Positions 24,804-32,422 of a stretch of DNA of 64,000 nucleotides are shown piece by piece. The position numbers and the translations under genes are program-made. Source of the DNA: Bacteroidaceae bacterium (GTDB lineage: Bacteria; Bacteroidota; Bacteroidia; Bacteroidales; Bacteroidaceae). The stretch covers positions 1 to 64,000 of the forward strand of contig JAFYPU010000001.1 of the NCBI GenBank assembly GCA_017547385.1. The letters are read 5' to 3'. Under the pieces are notes generated by a model, which worked only from the letters and a program-made list of their open reading frames with translations, was not told the DNA's origin and made no database searches. The number at the start of each line of letters is the position of its first letter. The stretch's first letter is position 1.

Positions 24804-24847
24804 CAAAAAAAAGGCTGCCCAGGAAATAAATTCCACAACAGCCTTTG
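24804..24847 (-). terminator. asd terminator
   Basis: On the minus strand AAAGGCTG ... CAGCCTTT is followed by a run of Ts (A8 at 24804-24812 on the plus strand), 47 nt past the asd stop. Confidence 0.75.
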
Positions 24848-24894
24848 TATGGTACGTTTCGAATGCTACACACGCATCCGACGAAAATTCACTT

Positions 24895-25902
24895 TTACTT
24901 TACGCCTTTCTTGATGAGATATTCTGCAATCTGCACAGCATTGAGCGCAGCACCCTTGCGAATTTGGTCGCTCACCAACCAGAAAGTGAGACCGTTCTCG
25001 TTGGCCAAGTCTTTGCGAATGCGACCCACGTAAACGGGATCCTTACCGGCCAAGAAGAGAGGCATGGGGTATTCTTTTTTCTCGGGGCAATCCATCAACA
25101 CAAGTCCTTCGCCTTGTTCGATGGCTTGGCGTGCCTCTTCCACGCTGATGGGACGCTCCGTTTCAATCCACACACTTTCGGAGTGAGCACGCAAGGCAGG
25201 AACACGCACACACATGGCGCTGACAGCGATGTCGCTGTGCATGATTTTTCGTGTTTCGTTGAACATCTTCATCTCTTCTTTTGTGTAACCGTTGTCTTGG
25301 AACACATCCACCTGCGGAATAACGTTGTATGCCAACTGGTAGGCGAACTTTTCCACCTTCACAGGTTCATCGTTGAGCACTTGACGATACTGCTCGTGCA
25401 ATTCGTCCATCGCCGCCTGACCGGCTCCGCTGGCTGCCTGATAAGAAGAGATGTGAACGCGACGTATGTGGCTGAGATTTTCAAACACCTGCAACGCCAC
25501 TACCATCATGATGGTGGTGCAGTTGGGATTGGCGATGATGCCGCGCGGACGCACCAAAGCATCCTCGGCATTGCACTCGGGCACCACAAGGGGCACATCC
25601 TCGTCCATGCGGAAGGCACTGGAGTTATCGATCATAATGGTTCCGTGCTTGGTGATGGTCTCGGCAAATTCCTTGCTGATACCTGCACCTGCCGAAGTAA
25701 AGGCGAAATCTACGCCCTTAAAGTCGTCGTTGTGCTGAAGTTCTTTTACGGTTATTTCCTGACCGCGAAAAACATACTTACGGCCGGCACTGCGAGCCGA
25801 ACCGAACAAAAGCAATTCGTCGATAGGGAAATCGCGTTGCTCAAGCACTCGGAGAAATTCCTGTCCTACGGCGCCACTTGCGCCAACAATAGCTATTTTC
25901 AT
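24895..25902 (-). CDS. asd: aspartate-semialdehyde dehydrogenase
   Basis: 335 residues, full length for the family. NADP-binding GASGAVG at 7-13, catalytic Cys128 in [10 protein letters not shown], substrate-site [10 protein letters not shown] (153-162) and active-site His240 in PALRAHSES. It reduces aspartyl phosphate to aspartate semialdehyde in the cytoplasm, the branch point to lysine/diaminopimelate, threonine and methionine; the diaminopimelate arm feeds the MurE encoded in this window. Single-gene unit, with minus-strand promoter TATTTTTG at 26002-26009 and a good terminator. Confidence 0.96.
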   Translation of the reverse strand: MKIAIVGASGAVGQEFLRVLEQRDFPIDELLLFGSARSAGRKYVFRGQEITVKELQHNDDFKGVDFAFTSAGAGISKEFAETITKHGTIMIDNSSAFRMDEDVPLVVPECNAEDALVRPRGIIANPNCTTIMMVVALQVFENLSHIRRVHISSYQAASGAGQAAMDELHEQYRQVLNDEPVKVEKFAYQLAYNVIPQVDVFQDNGYTKEEMKMFNETRKIMHSDIAVSAMCVRVPALRAHSESVWIETERPISVEEARQAIEQGEGLVLMDCPEKKEYPMPLFLAGKDPVYVGRIRKDLANENGLTFWLVSDQIRKGAALNAVQIAEYLIKKGVK

Positions 25903-26001
25903 TTTCTTTCAGTGTTGGTTTTTCTGTTTTAGAATGTTCTTGCACCTCCTCACTGCCAGCGACTTCACAAATCAAGCTGCCAACTTCGGGCGCAACGGTT
26001 G

Positions 26002-26009
26002 CAAAAATA
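26002..26009 (-). promoter_or_regulatory. -7 promoter box for asd
   Basis: Minus-strand TATTTTTG, about 100 nt before the asd start. A plus-strand TTCCTTTG near 26054 may serve the divergent antiporter gene. Confidence 0.5.
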
Positions 26010-26137
26010 GAACTTTCCAACGTATAACTACTTATTAATCCAAAGTTTTTCGTTCCTTTGCAGATAAAATTGGGCATTCTGCTTCCACCATGATAAGCGG
26101 AATGCACAAAATGCTTGACAAAAGACAGAAAAACGCC

Positions 26138-28207
26138 ATGGCCGACCTGATGACATACTTTCCCATCACCGACCCCACATGGATATTCTTTGTGGTGCTG
26201 GGAGTCATCTTGTTTGCCCCCATGTTGCTTGAGCGTTTGCGCATCCCCTCAATTGTGGGGATGATCTTGGCTGGCATCATTATCGGACCATACGGCTTGC
26301 ACCTTTTGGAACGCGACAGCAGTTTCGAACTCTTCGGCAAGGTGGGCCTGTATTATATTATGTTTCTTGCAAGCTTGGAGATGAATCTTCAGGACGTGCA
26401 GAAGATAAAAGGACGCGCCGGCACATTGGGTCTGCTGAGCTTTGCCATTCCCATCACCATTGGTGTGGCTGCCAACCATGGCATCTTGGGTTACGGCATT
26501 ACCGCATCAGTGCTGATGGCAGCCATGTATGCCTCACACACACTCATCTCCTACCCCATCGTGTTGCGCTACGGAATTTCCCGAAGGCAGAGCGTAAGCA
26601 TTGCCGTGGGAGGCACCATTGTGGCCGACACACTCACACTTTTGGTATTGGCTGTGGTAGGCGGTATGTTCAAGGAGGGAGTTACAGGTCTTTATTGGGT
26701 GTGGCTCGTGATCAAGGTCATCATTTTGGGACTCATTATTATATTTATATTCCCTCGCATCGGACGCTGGTTCTTCCGAAGATACGATGATGCCGTTGTA
26801 CAATATATATTTGTAATGGCTTTGGTGTTTCTTGGCGCCGGCTTGATGGAAATTGTAGGTATGGAGGGTATTCTCGGAGCATTCTTGGTGGGAATTGTGC
26901 TCAACAGGCTCATTCCTCCCTCCTCGCCGCTGATGAACCACATCGAATTCGTGGGAAATGCACTCTTCATCCCCTATTTCTTGATAGGCGTGGGAATGAT
27001 TATCAACTTGGCAGCATTCTTTACACATATCGGTGCCGTAATCGTAGCCTTGGTGATGATTACCGTTGCCTTATTGAGCAAATGGCTGGCAGCATTCTTC
27101 ACACAAAAGATATTCAAGCTCGAACGCACCGAACGCGAGCTGATGTTCGGGCTCACCAACTCACGTGCTGCAGCAACATTGGCCATCGTCATGGTGGGCT
27201 ACCAAATCATTCTGCCCGATGGTTCGCATCTTTTCGATGAGGACGTGATGAACGGCACCATGATGCTCATTCTTGCCACCTGCATCGTCAGTTCCCTGGC
27301 CACAGAGCGCGCAGCCCGCAAGTTGGCTACAGCAACACCGGCCACCGATCCCGGAAAATCATCCGACAACAACACGATGATTATCGCCTTGTCAAATCCT
27401 GAGACTGTGGCCCCGTTGGTCAACGTAGCCCTTATGCTGCGCCCCCCAAAAAGTGACGAACAATTGGCAGCGCTGAACGTAGTGGTGGAAAACGACACAG
27501 CTGCTCGCGAACAGGGTGTGAAAGAATTGGAACATGCCTCAAAAATCGCTGCCGCCGCCAACGTACGATTGCAAACGCACAGCCGTTGGGCAGTCAATGT
27601 GGTCAGCGGTCTCTCCCATGCCATGAAGGAATTGGACGCGGCTGACCTGCTTATCGGACTGCACCAGAAAACACGCATCTCCGAGACTTTCTACGGCAAG
27701 TTGGGAACAGACCTTCTCACTGCCGTGCGCCGACAAATCATCATCTATCGGGCAGTTATCCCCATCAACACCATACGTCGCATCCACGTGCTTGCACCTC
27801 GGAAAGCCGAGTTTGAACCGGGCTTCTCACGATGGGCGGATCGCATCGCCCGATTAGCAACACAGGTGAGTTGCCGCCTGGAAGTCTACAGTTCACGCCA
27901 AACGCTTAAGGCCATGGACTCGTATTGGGAGAAGCACAAGTACAATCTTTCAGCCGAATTTCACGAATTCAACGAGTGGCACGACATGATTTCGCTCGCA
28001 CACCGCATGCGCCAGGACGAGATGATTGTATTCATCACCGCCCGAACGGGAATGCTGTCGTTCCACAATTACATGAACAGAATGCCTGAGCAAATCGAGC
28101 GATACTTCTCAGCACGCAACATCATGATTGTGTATCCCGAGCAATACGGTCCGGATTTGGCCGACGCCACGGCTCAGCGCACCGGTGTGCCCGTAAAAAG
28201 TTGCTGA
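26138..28207 (+). CDS. CPA2-type cation:proton antiporter with cytoplasmic C-terminal domain
   Basis: 689 residues from the ATG at 26138; in-frame ATGs at 26090, 26102 and 26111 are possible, but the chosen one matches family starts ([13 protein letters not shown] just before the first helix) as I recall them. About twelve membrane helices fill residues 1-410, with GIIIGPYGL and LAGLEM-like FLASLEMNL, features of the KefB/NhaS CPA2 group. The C-terminal 250 residues are soluble and resemble a USP-like pair ([10 protein letters not shown] ... LLIGLHQKT). It exchanges Na+ or K+ for protons at the inner membrane; the ion is not decided. Leads a likely three-gene unit with lolD and the CvfB-like gene (gaps 41 and 25 bp). 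Confidence 0.88.
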   Translation: MADLMTYFPITDPTWIFFVVLGVILFAPMLLERLRIPSIVGMILAGIIIGPYGLHLLERDSSFELFGKVGLYYIMFLASLEMNLQDVQKIKGRAGTLGLLSFAIPITIGVAANHGILGYGITASVLMAAMYASHTLISYPIVLRYGISRRQSVSIAVGGTIVADTLTLLVLAVVGGMFKEGVTGLYWVWLVIKVIILGLIIIFIFPRIGRWFFRRYDDAVVQYIFVMALVFLGAGLMEIVGMEGILGAFLVGIVLNRLIPPSSPLMNHIEFVGNALFIPYFLIGVGMIINLAAFFTHIGAVIVALVMITVALLSKWLAAFFTQKIFKLERTERELMFGLTNSRAAATLAIVMVGYQIILPDGSHLFDEDVMNGTMMLILATCIVSSLATERAARKLATATPATDPGKSSDNNTMIIALSNPETVAPLVNVALMLRPPKSDEQLAALNVVVENDTAAREQGVKELEHASKIAAAANVRLQTHSRWAVNVVSGLSHAMKELDAADLLIGLHQKTRISETFYGKLGTDLLTAVRRQIIIYRAVIPINTIRRIHVLAPRKAEFEPGFSRWADRIARLATQVSCRLEVYSSRQTLKAMDSYWEKHKYNLSAEFHEFNEWHDMISLAHRMRQDEMIVFITARTGMLSFHNYMNRMPEQIERYFSARNIMIVYPEQYGPDLADATAQRTGVPVKSC

Positions 28208-28248
28208 CACATCTCAGACATTTCACACCCCGACAAGGAACATCCGAC

Positions 28249-28947
28249 ATGATAGAATTACAAGGTATAAAAAAGTCGTTCGGTTCTCTGCAAGTGCTGA
28301 AGGACATCACACTCAGCATCCCTGCACACCAAGTGGTGAGTATCGTCGGTCCGAGCGGTGCCGGCAAAACTACACTGTTGCAGGTGATGGGAACCCTCTA
28401 CAAGCCCGATGCCGGCCGACTGACCATCCATGGCACAGACGTGCTTTCGCTTAACCACAAACGCCTGGCTGAATTTCGTAATCGGCACATCGGTTTTGTT
28501 TTCCAGTTTCATCAACTTCTGCCGGAGTTCACAGCCTTGGAAAACGTGATGATTCCCGGTCTCATCGCCAAAGCAGGAACTCGCGCCACCAAGGAACGAG
28601 CCTCCGAGCTGCTTCGCTTCATGGGACTGAGCGACCGGTTAAATCACAAACCGGCCGCCCTAAGCGGTGGAGAGAAGCAGCGAGTGGCCGTGGCGCGTGC
28701 TTTGATGAACCAACCCGACGTTGTGCTGGCAGATGAGCCTTCGGGAAGTTTGGACTCGCACAATAAGACCGAACTGCACCAACTCTTCTTCGACCTGCGT
28801 CGGGAGTTCGGCCAGACATTCGTCATCGTAACACACGATGAGGAGCTTTCGCAAATCACCGACCGCACCATCCGCATTGTGGATGGCATCGTAGACACCT
28901 CCACCCACGAAGAACCGACAACCGCTGACACGGCACCCACACTTTAA
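28249..28947 (+). CDS. lolD: ABC transporter ATP-binding protein, LolD/MacB type
   Basis: 232 residues. Walker [11 protein letters not shown]-loop [17 protein letters not shown], signature [15 protein letters not shown], Walker [13 protein letters not shown] and His-loop [10 protein letters not shown]. The [16 protein letters not shown] block and EPSGSLD are typical of the LolD/FtsE/MacB group (lipoprotein release or mechanotransmission). No membrane partner is encoded next to it, so the LolCE partner must lie elsewhere; the gene symbol is the likeliest choice, not proven. The start at 28249 is preferred over an earlier frame at 28201 because it gives the standard [13 protein letters not shown]-terminus. 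Confidence 0.88.
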   Translation: MIELQGIKKSFGSLQVLKDITLSIPAHQVVSIVGPSGAGKTTLLQVMGTLYKPDAGRLTIHGTDVLSLNHKRLAEFRNRHIGFVFQFHQLLPEFTALENVMIPGLIAKAGTRATKERASELLRFMGLSDRLNHKPAALSGGEKQRVAVARALMNQPDVVLADEPSGSLDSHNKTELHQLFFDLRREFGQTFVIVTHDEELSQITDRTIRIVDGIVDTSTHEEPTTADTAPTL

Positions 28948-28972
28948 TCCCGACAAGCAAAAAATCTTCACC

Positions 28973-29839
28973 ATGATTAAACTTGGCGATTGGAACGAAT
29001 TAAAAATAAAACGCTTCACCGAACACGGCGCACAGCTTGACGGCGGTTCGGTGGGCAAGATTTTGATGCCGGCACGCTATGTGCAACGAAACATGCGCCC
29101 CGGACAAATGGTAACTGTGTTTGTTTATCTCGACCAAAGCGACCGTCTCGTGGCCACCACCGAGACGCCATTGGCCAGAGTGGGCGACTTCGCTTTTCTG
29201 GAAGTGGCTTGGGTTAACGAACATGGAGCTTTTCTGAACTGGGGACTAATGAAAGACCTTTTCGTCCCTTTCAGCGAACAGAAAATGCGCATGGAGCAAG
29301 GCCACAGCTACCTTGTGCACATCCACATTGACGAAGAGACTCATCGCATCGTGGCTTCCGCCAAAGTGGAACGCTATCTGCAGGAGCCGGCTCGCAAAGA
29401 GTATTATCGCGGCCGGGACGTTGAAGTCTTGCTTTGGCACAAAACACCATTAGGCTTCAAGGTCATCGTTGACAATTCCTACCCCGGCCTCATCTACGAC
29501 AACCAGATATACACCGAACTCCACAGCGGCGAACGCCACATCGGGCAGGTCATCACTTTGCGTGAAGACGGACGCATGGACGTGGCTTTGGGACGCATCG
29601 GCAAGGGACGCTTCCGCGACTTTGCCGAACAATTGCGCGACGAACTGGCAGCCGCTCCCGACGGTCGCTTACCTTTCAACGACCACAGCAGCGCGGAAGA
29701 GATTGCCGAGCGTTTCGGTGTCAGCAAAAAAACATTCAAGCGAGCCGTAGGCACTCTCTATCGCAATCGTGAAATCACAATCGAAGAAAGCGGAATTGCT
29801 CTCAATGCACTAAAATCCGAAACAAAAACAGCCGAATAG
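28973..29839 (+). CDS. CvfB-like S1-domain RNA-binding protein
   Basis: 288 residues. Consecutive S1-like beta-barrel modules (LKIKRFTEHGAQLDGG...; FLEVAWVNEHGAFLNWGLMKDLFVP; LGFKVIVDNSYPGLIYDNQI) are followed by a C-terminal winged helix (SAEEIAERFGVSKKTFKRAVGTLYRNREI). This is the S1-S1-S1-WH layout of CvfB/YitL. In Staphylococcus CvfB binds RNA and affects virulence gene expression; the role here is inferred only from the family. Third gene of the antiporter-lolD unit, ending at a terminator-like hairpin. Confidence 0.88.
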   Translation: MIKLGDWNELKIKRFTEHGAQLDGGSVGKILMPARYVQRNMRPGQMVTVFVYLDQSDRLVATTETPLARVGDFAFLEVAWVNEHGAFLNWGLMKDLFVPFSEQKMRMEQGHSYLVHIHIDEETHRIVASAKVERYLQEPARKEYYRGRDVEVLLWHKTPLGFKVIVDNSYPGLIYDNQIYTELHSGERHIGQVITLREDGRMDVALGRIGKGRFRDFAEQLRDELAAAPDGRLPFNDHSSAEEIAERFGVSKKTFKRAVGTLYRNREITIEESGIALNALKSETKTAE

Positions 29840-29849
29840 TTACAAAAAC

Positions 29850-29881
29850 AACAAAAAAGCACATTTTTTTGCTGTTTTGTT
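29850..29881 (+). terminator. terminator-like hairpin after the CvfB gene
   Basis: A-rich arm AACAAAAAAGCA (29850-29861) pairs with TGCTGTTTTGTT (29870-29881) with one mismatch around a T-rich loop. It overlaps the -33 element of the next promoter. Confidence 0.55.
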
Positions 29882-29911
29882 TGGTTGAAAACATCGTACC
29901 CCCTATATTTG
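29880..29911 (+). promoter_or_regulatory. strong promoter with no protein gene behind it
   Basis: TTTG (29880-29883), 20-nt spacer, TATATTTG (29904-29911), a near-ideal Bacteroidota promoter. The next protein start is 578 nt away. Confidence 0.65.
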
Positions 29912-29916
29912 CAATC

Positions 29917-30002
29917 GTAAAACGAAACGAAATAGTTTTTTCATCTCTATATAAGTTCTGTGAGGGAATGCTCCGTTGTGAAACGAGGTATTCCCATTTT
30001 TT
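29917..30002 (+). ncRNA. putative small RNA of about 86 nt
   Basis: A transcript from the 29880-29911 promoter would run into a hairpin with GGGAAT (29964-29969) pairing ATTCCC (29990-29995), part-paired inside (CGTT/AACG), followed by six Ts. No open reading frame of note lies inside. Promoter plus terminator around ~86 nt of non-coding sequence is the whole evidence; no known RNA family is recognised. Confidence 0.45.
29964..30002 (+). terminator. intrinsic terminator of the putative small RNA
   Basis: GGGAAT/ATTCCC outer stem, imperfect inner stem, then ATTTTTT. Confidence 0.65.
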
Positions 30003-30097
30003 GCTCCCAACCCGACATAGCCTCCCTCGCAACTCCGACTCACTCCTCATCTGAAACATTTTTGCAAATGTCGTGCAAAAGCATGGCATCCCTAAGC

Positions 30098-30166
30098 GCA
30101 AAAATCTGCAAGGCGTTTAGAATTTTCTACAAGCACTGCAGAAAATTCTACAAGCACTGCAGAAAT
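30098..30166. repeat. palindromic intergenic element, copy D
   Basis: GCAAAAATCTGCAAGGCGTT followed by TAGAATTTTCTACAAGCACT and two GCAGAAA units. Lies between the putative small RNA and mraZ. Confidence 0.8.
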
Positions 30167-30437
30167 CTCCCTCTCGCACGGCAGTGCGAGCAGTCCCCTC
30201 TTTACACTCTTCGCAGTGCAGTGAATTTCAGTTTCACACCGACCCGTTTTCACCAAACGCCGTAGCCACATTGTGGCATACCGAGCAAAAAGATTTACTC
30301 TCATTTTGCAACATCAAGTATCGTTTTTTGAAAAAGCACCCCACTTTTAACATTTATCACAACACACTGAATATAAACTTACTACGGTTCTATAAATCCA
30401 AAAAAACATTTCAGCGTAAAAAAATATGTTTATAAGG

Positions 30438-30452
30438 TGGGGAAAAGTGGGG
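30438..30452 (+). promoter_or_regulatory. MraZ operator
   Basis: Two TGGGG boxes (30438-30442 and 30448-30452) separated by 5 nt, the TGGGN-N5 direct-repeat spacing known for MraZ binding. They sit where the -33 element of the mraZ promoter should be, so MraZ would autorepress the cluster. Confidence 0.8.
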
Positions 30453-30462
30453 AGAAAATTCT

Positions 30463-30470
30463 TACCTTTG
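30463..30470 (+). promoter_or_regulatory. -7 promoter box for the mraZ-ftsW cluster
   Basis: TACCTTTG, 18 nt before the mraZ ATG; the leader would be about a dozen nt. No good -33 box; the MraZ boxes occupy that place. Confidence 0.7.
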
Positions 30471-30488
30471 AAAACTAATTTTCCATTC

Positions 30489-30935
30489 ATGCGCTTCACA
30501 GGAACCATACATGCTCGATTAGACGCAAAAAATCGCGTTTTTCTCCCTTCGGCCTACCGTAAGGTTTTAGCCGAAACGGGAGCGCAGAGTTTTGTGATGA
30601 AGCGTGATGTTTTTCAGCCGTGTCTGGTACTCTATCCCTATGATGTTTGGGAACACGAGGTGGAGGAACTGAAATCACGGTTAAACCTTTGGTCTTCAGC
30701 TGATGCCATGCTGTTGCGTCAATTCCTGAGCGATGTTGAAGTGTTCGAACTTGACACAAACGGCCGCTTCATCTTGCCCAAACGCCACCAGGAATGCATC
30801 GGCGCGCATCAGGAGGTAACATTCGTAGGTTTGGACGACCGCTTGGAAGTGTGGAGCAAGGAGCATCTCGATGCCTCTTTCATGCCTGCCGAAGACTTTG
30901 CCTCCGCCCTGCAAAGCAAAATGAGTTCGCTATGA
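30489..30935 (+). CDS. mraZ: transcriptional regulator MraZ
   Basis: 148 residues beginning MRFTGTIHARLDAKNRVFLP, with two AbrB-like SpoVT modules each carrying the DxxGRxxLP-type motif (DAKNRVFLPSAYR near 12-24; DTNGRFILPKRH in the second half). It binds the TGGGN repeats just upstream and represses the division cluster (established for the family). The ATG at 30489 is chosen because the longer frame from 30426 would contain both the operator and the -7 box. Its stop overlaps the rsmH start (ATGA). Confidence 0.95.
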   Translation: MRFTGTIHARLDAKNRVFLPSAYRKVLAETGAQSFVMKRDVFQPCLVLYPYDVWEHEVEELKSRLNLWSSADAMLLRQFLSDVEVFELDTNGRFILPKRHQECIGAHQEVTFVGLDDRLEVWSKEHLDASFMPAEDFASALQSKMSSL

Positions 30936-31852
30936 TAACGAAAGCTCCCACTTATCACGTTCCCGTGCTGCTTACCGAGAGTGTAGACGGGTTGGTTCTG
31001 CGCCCCGACGGTGTTTACGTGGATGTAACATTTGGTGGCGGCGGCCACAGCCGCGAAATATTGCGACGACTTTCAGCCGAAGGCCGCCTGTATAGTTTCG
31101 ACCAGGATGCCGATGCCGAGCAAAACATTCCCGAAGGCGATGAGCGCTTTACCTTTGTGCGCAGCAACTTTCGCTATCTCACCAATTGGTTGCGCTATTA
31201 CGGCGAACCTTGCGTAGATGGTGTAATGGCTGATTTGGGAGTTTCCAGCCACCATTTCGATGCCGAAGAACGCGGTTTCTCATTTCGCTACGATGCCCGT
31301 TTGGACATGCGCATGAACGGTCGCGGTGGCACCACGGCAGCCGACATCGTCAACACTTATAGCGAAGAAGACCTGGCGCGTATCCTGTATCTCTATGGCG
31401 AACTCAAAAACAGCCGAAAACTGGCTTCTGCCATCGTCAAGGGAAGAGCAGAAAAATCCGTTGAAACCGTAGAAAATCTGTTAACCTTGCTACGTCCCTA
31501 TCTGCCACGCGAACGCGAGAAGAAAGAGGCAGCACGTGTTTTTCAGGCACTCCGCATCGAAGTAAACCACGAAATGGACGCCCTGGCCGAGATGCTGAAA
31601 GCCGCCTTGCAATCACTGCGTCCCGGCGGACGACTGGTGGTGCTCACCTACCACTCTTTGGAAGACCGCATGGTGAAGAATTTCATGCGCTCGGGCAATA
31701 TCGAGGGCAAAGTGGAAGAAGACTTTTTCGGCAACCGTCTTTCGCCCATCCGACCGGTAAGCAACAAAGTGATTGTGCCCGACCGAGAAGAACAAGAAAG
31801 CAACCCACGCAGCCGAAGTGCCAAGCTGCGCATTGCCGAACGTATCAAATAA
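30932..31852 (+). CDS. rsmH: 16S rRNA (cytosine-1402 N4) methyltransferase
   Basis: 306 residues. SAM-binding VDVTFGGGGHS near residues 30-40, then GVMADLGVSSHHFD, DARLDMRMN and the C-terminal RALRIEVN-like QALRIEVNHEMDAL and LTYHSLEDRMVK, all hallmarks of RsmH/MraW. It methylates C1402 in the ribosomal P site. Translationally coupled to mraZ by a 4-bp overlap; the frame extends further upstream but only inside mraZ. Confidence 0.96.
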   Translation: MITKAPTYHVPVLLTESVDGLVLRPDGVYVDVTFGGGGHSREILRRLSAEGRLYSFDQDADAEQNIPEGDERFTFVRSNFRYLTNWLRYYGEPCVDGVMADLGVSSHHFDAEERGFSFRYDARLDMRMNGRGGTTAADIVNTYSEEDLARILYLYGELKNSRKLASAIVKGRAEKSVETVENLLTLLRPYLPREREKKEAARVFQALRIEVNHEMDALAEMLKAALQSLRPGGRLVVLTYHSLEDRMVKNFMRSGNIEGKVEEDFFGNRLSPIRPVSNKVIVPDREEQESNPRSRSAKLRIAERIK

Positions 31853-31918
31853 GTTGCCATCAACAAGAGAACCACACACGAAAAGTAAGGAAGTTTATAC
31901 AAATAGGGGAATTACGCG

Positions 31919-32422
31919 ATGAAATCGGACAAAAACGAATATAACAAAGAGGAAGAAATACCGGTGAGCACCGAAACAACCGATGAAAGTGTTGATGAAA
32001 GCGCTGAACCCTCTCCCGAAGAGCCTGAGTGCCCGACTGAAGAGGCCGGCAGCACACGCGAAACCATCAAAGCCCTGAAGAAATTTGCGGCAGAGGACGA
32101 CGAAGCCCCTGTCAACTTCACATGGCGCTCGGTGTTGGGCGGAGAAATCTTGGCAGGAGGTTGGTTGCGCAAACAGTTTGGAATGATTGTGCTCATCACC
32201 GTCTGCACCATTGTTTATATCAGCAACCGATATTCCTGTCAGCAGGAAATGATTACGGCCGGCGACCTTGTGGACACACTGCTCGACCGCAAATACAAAG
32301 CCTTGACTTGTTCAAGCGAACTGCTCGAGAAAACACTTCGCAGCAACGTAGAGGAAGGACTTGCCGACTCAACAATCCAAACTTCGACCACTCCACACTA
32401 TAGCATAAAAGCACACGAATGA
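31919..32422 (+). CDS. ftsL: FtsL-like division protein
   Basis: 167 residues: a long acidic cytoplasmic N-terminus (about 1-60, rich in E/S/T/P), one membrane helix (about 98-115, MIVLITVCTIVYISN), then a periplasmic helix with SCQQEMITAGDLVDTLLDRKYKAL. The sequence is poorly conserved, but position between rsmH and ftsI, size and topology are those of FtsL, which with FtsB/FtsQ activates FtsWI at the septum. The unusually long acidic tail is typical of Bacteroidota versions. Stop and ftsI start overlap by 4 bp. Confidence 0.85.
   Translation: MKSDKNEYNKEEEIPVSTETTDESVDESAEPSPEEPECPTEEAGSTRETIKALKKFAAEDDEAPVNFTWRSVLGGEILAGGWLRKQFGMIVLITVCTIVYISNRYSCQQEMITAGDLVDTLLDRKYKALTCSSELLEKTLRSNVEEGLADSTIQTSTTPHYSIKAHE

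Larger units (their letters stand above)
24118..24894. other. long intergenic region with a putative RNA gene and a repeat
   Basis: Contains the NlpC promoter (24241-24248), the putative structured RNA (24296-24537) with promoter (24543-24573), palindromic element C (24690-24757) and the asd terminator (24804-24847). No protein gene is supported. Confidence 0.6.
29840..30488. other. intergenic region upstream of mraZ with a putative RNA gene, repeat and operator
   Basis: Holds the CvfB terminator (29850-29881), a putative small RNA (29917-30002), palindromic element D (30098-30166), a perfect hairpin CTCGCAC-GGCA-GTGCGAG (30173-30190), the MraZ operator (30438-30452) and the mraZ promoter. 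Nothing recognised in 30200-30430. Confidence 0.6.

Noticed and set aside
24964-25932. 322-codon plus-strand frame
   Set aside because: Antisense to asd, a complete gene with all active-site residues; the His-rich translation is typical of a mirror frame.
30426-30488. Longer MraZ start
   Set aside because: Would place the MraZ operator and the -7 box inside the coding region.
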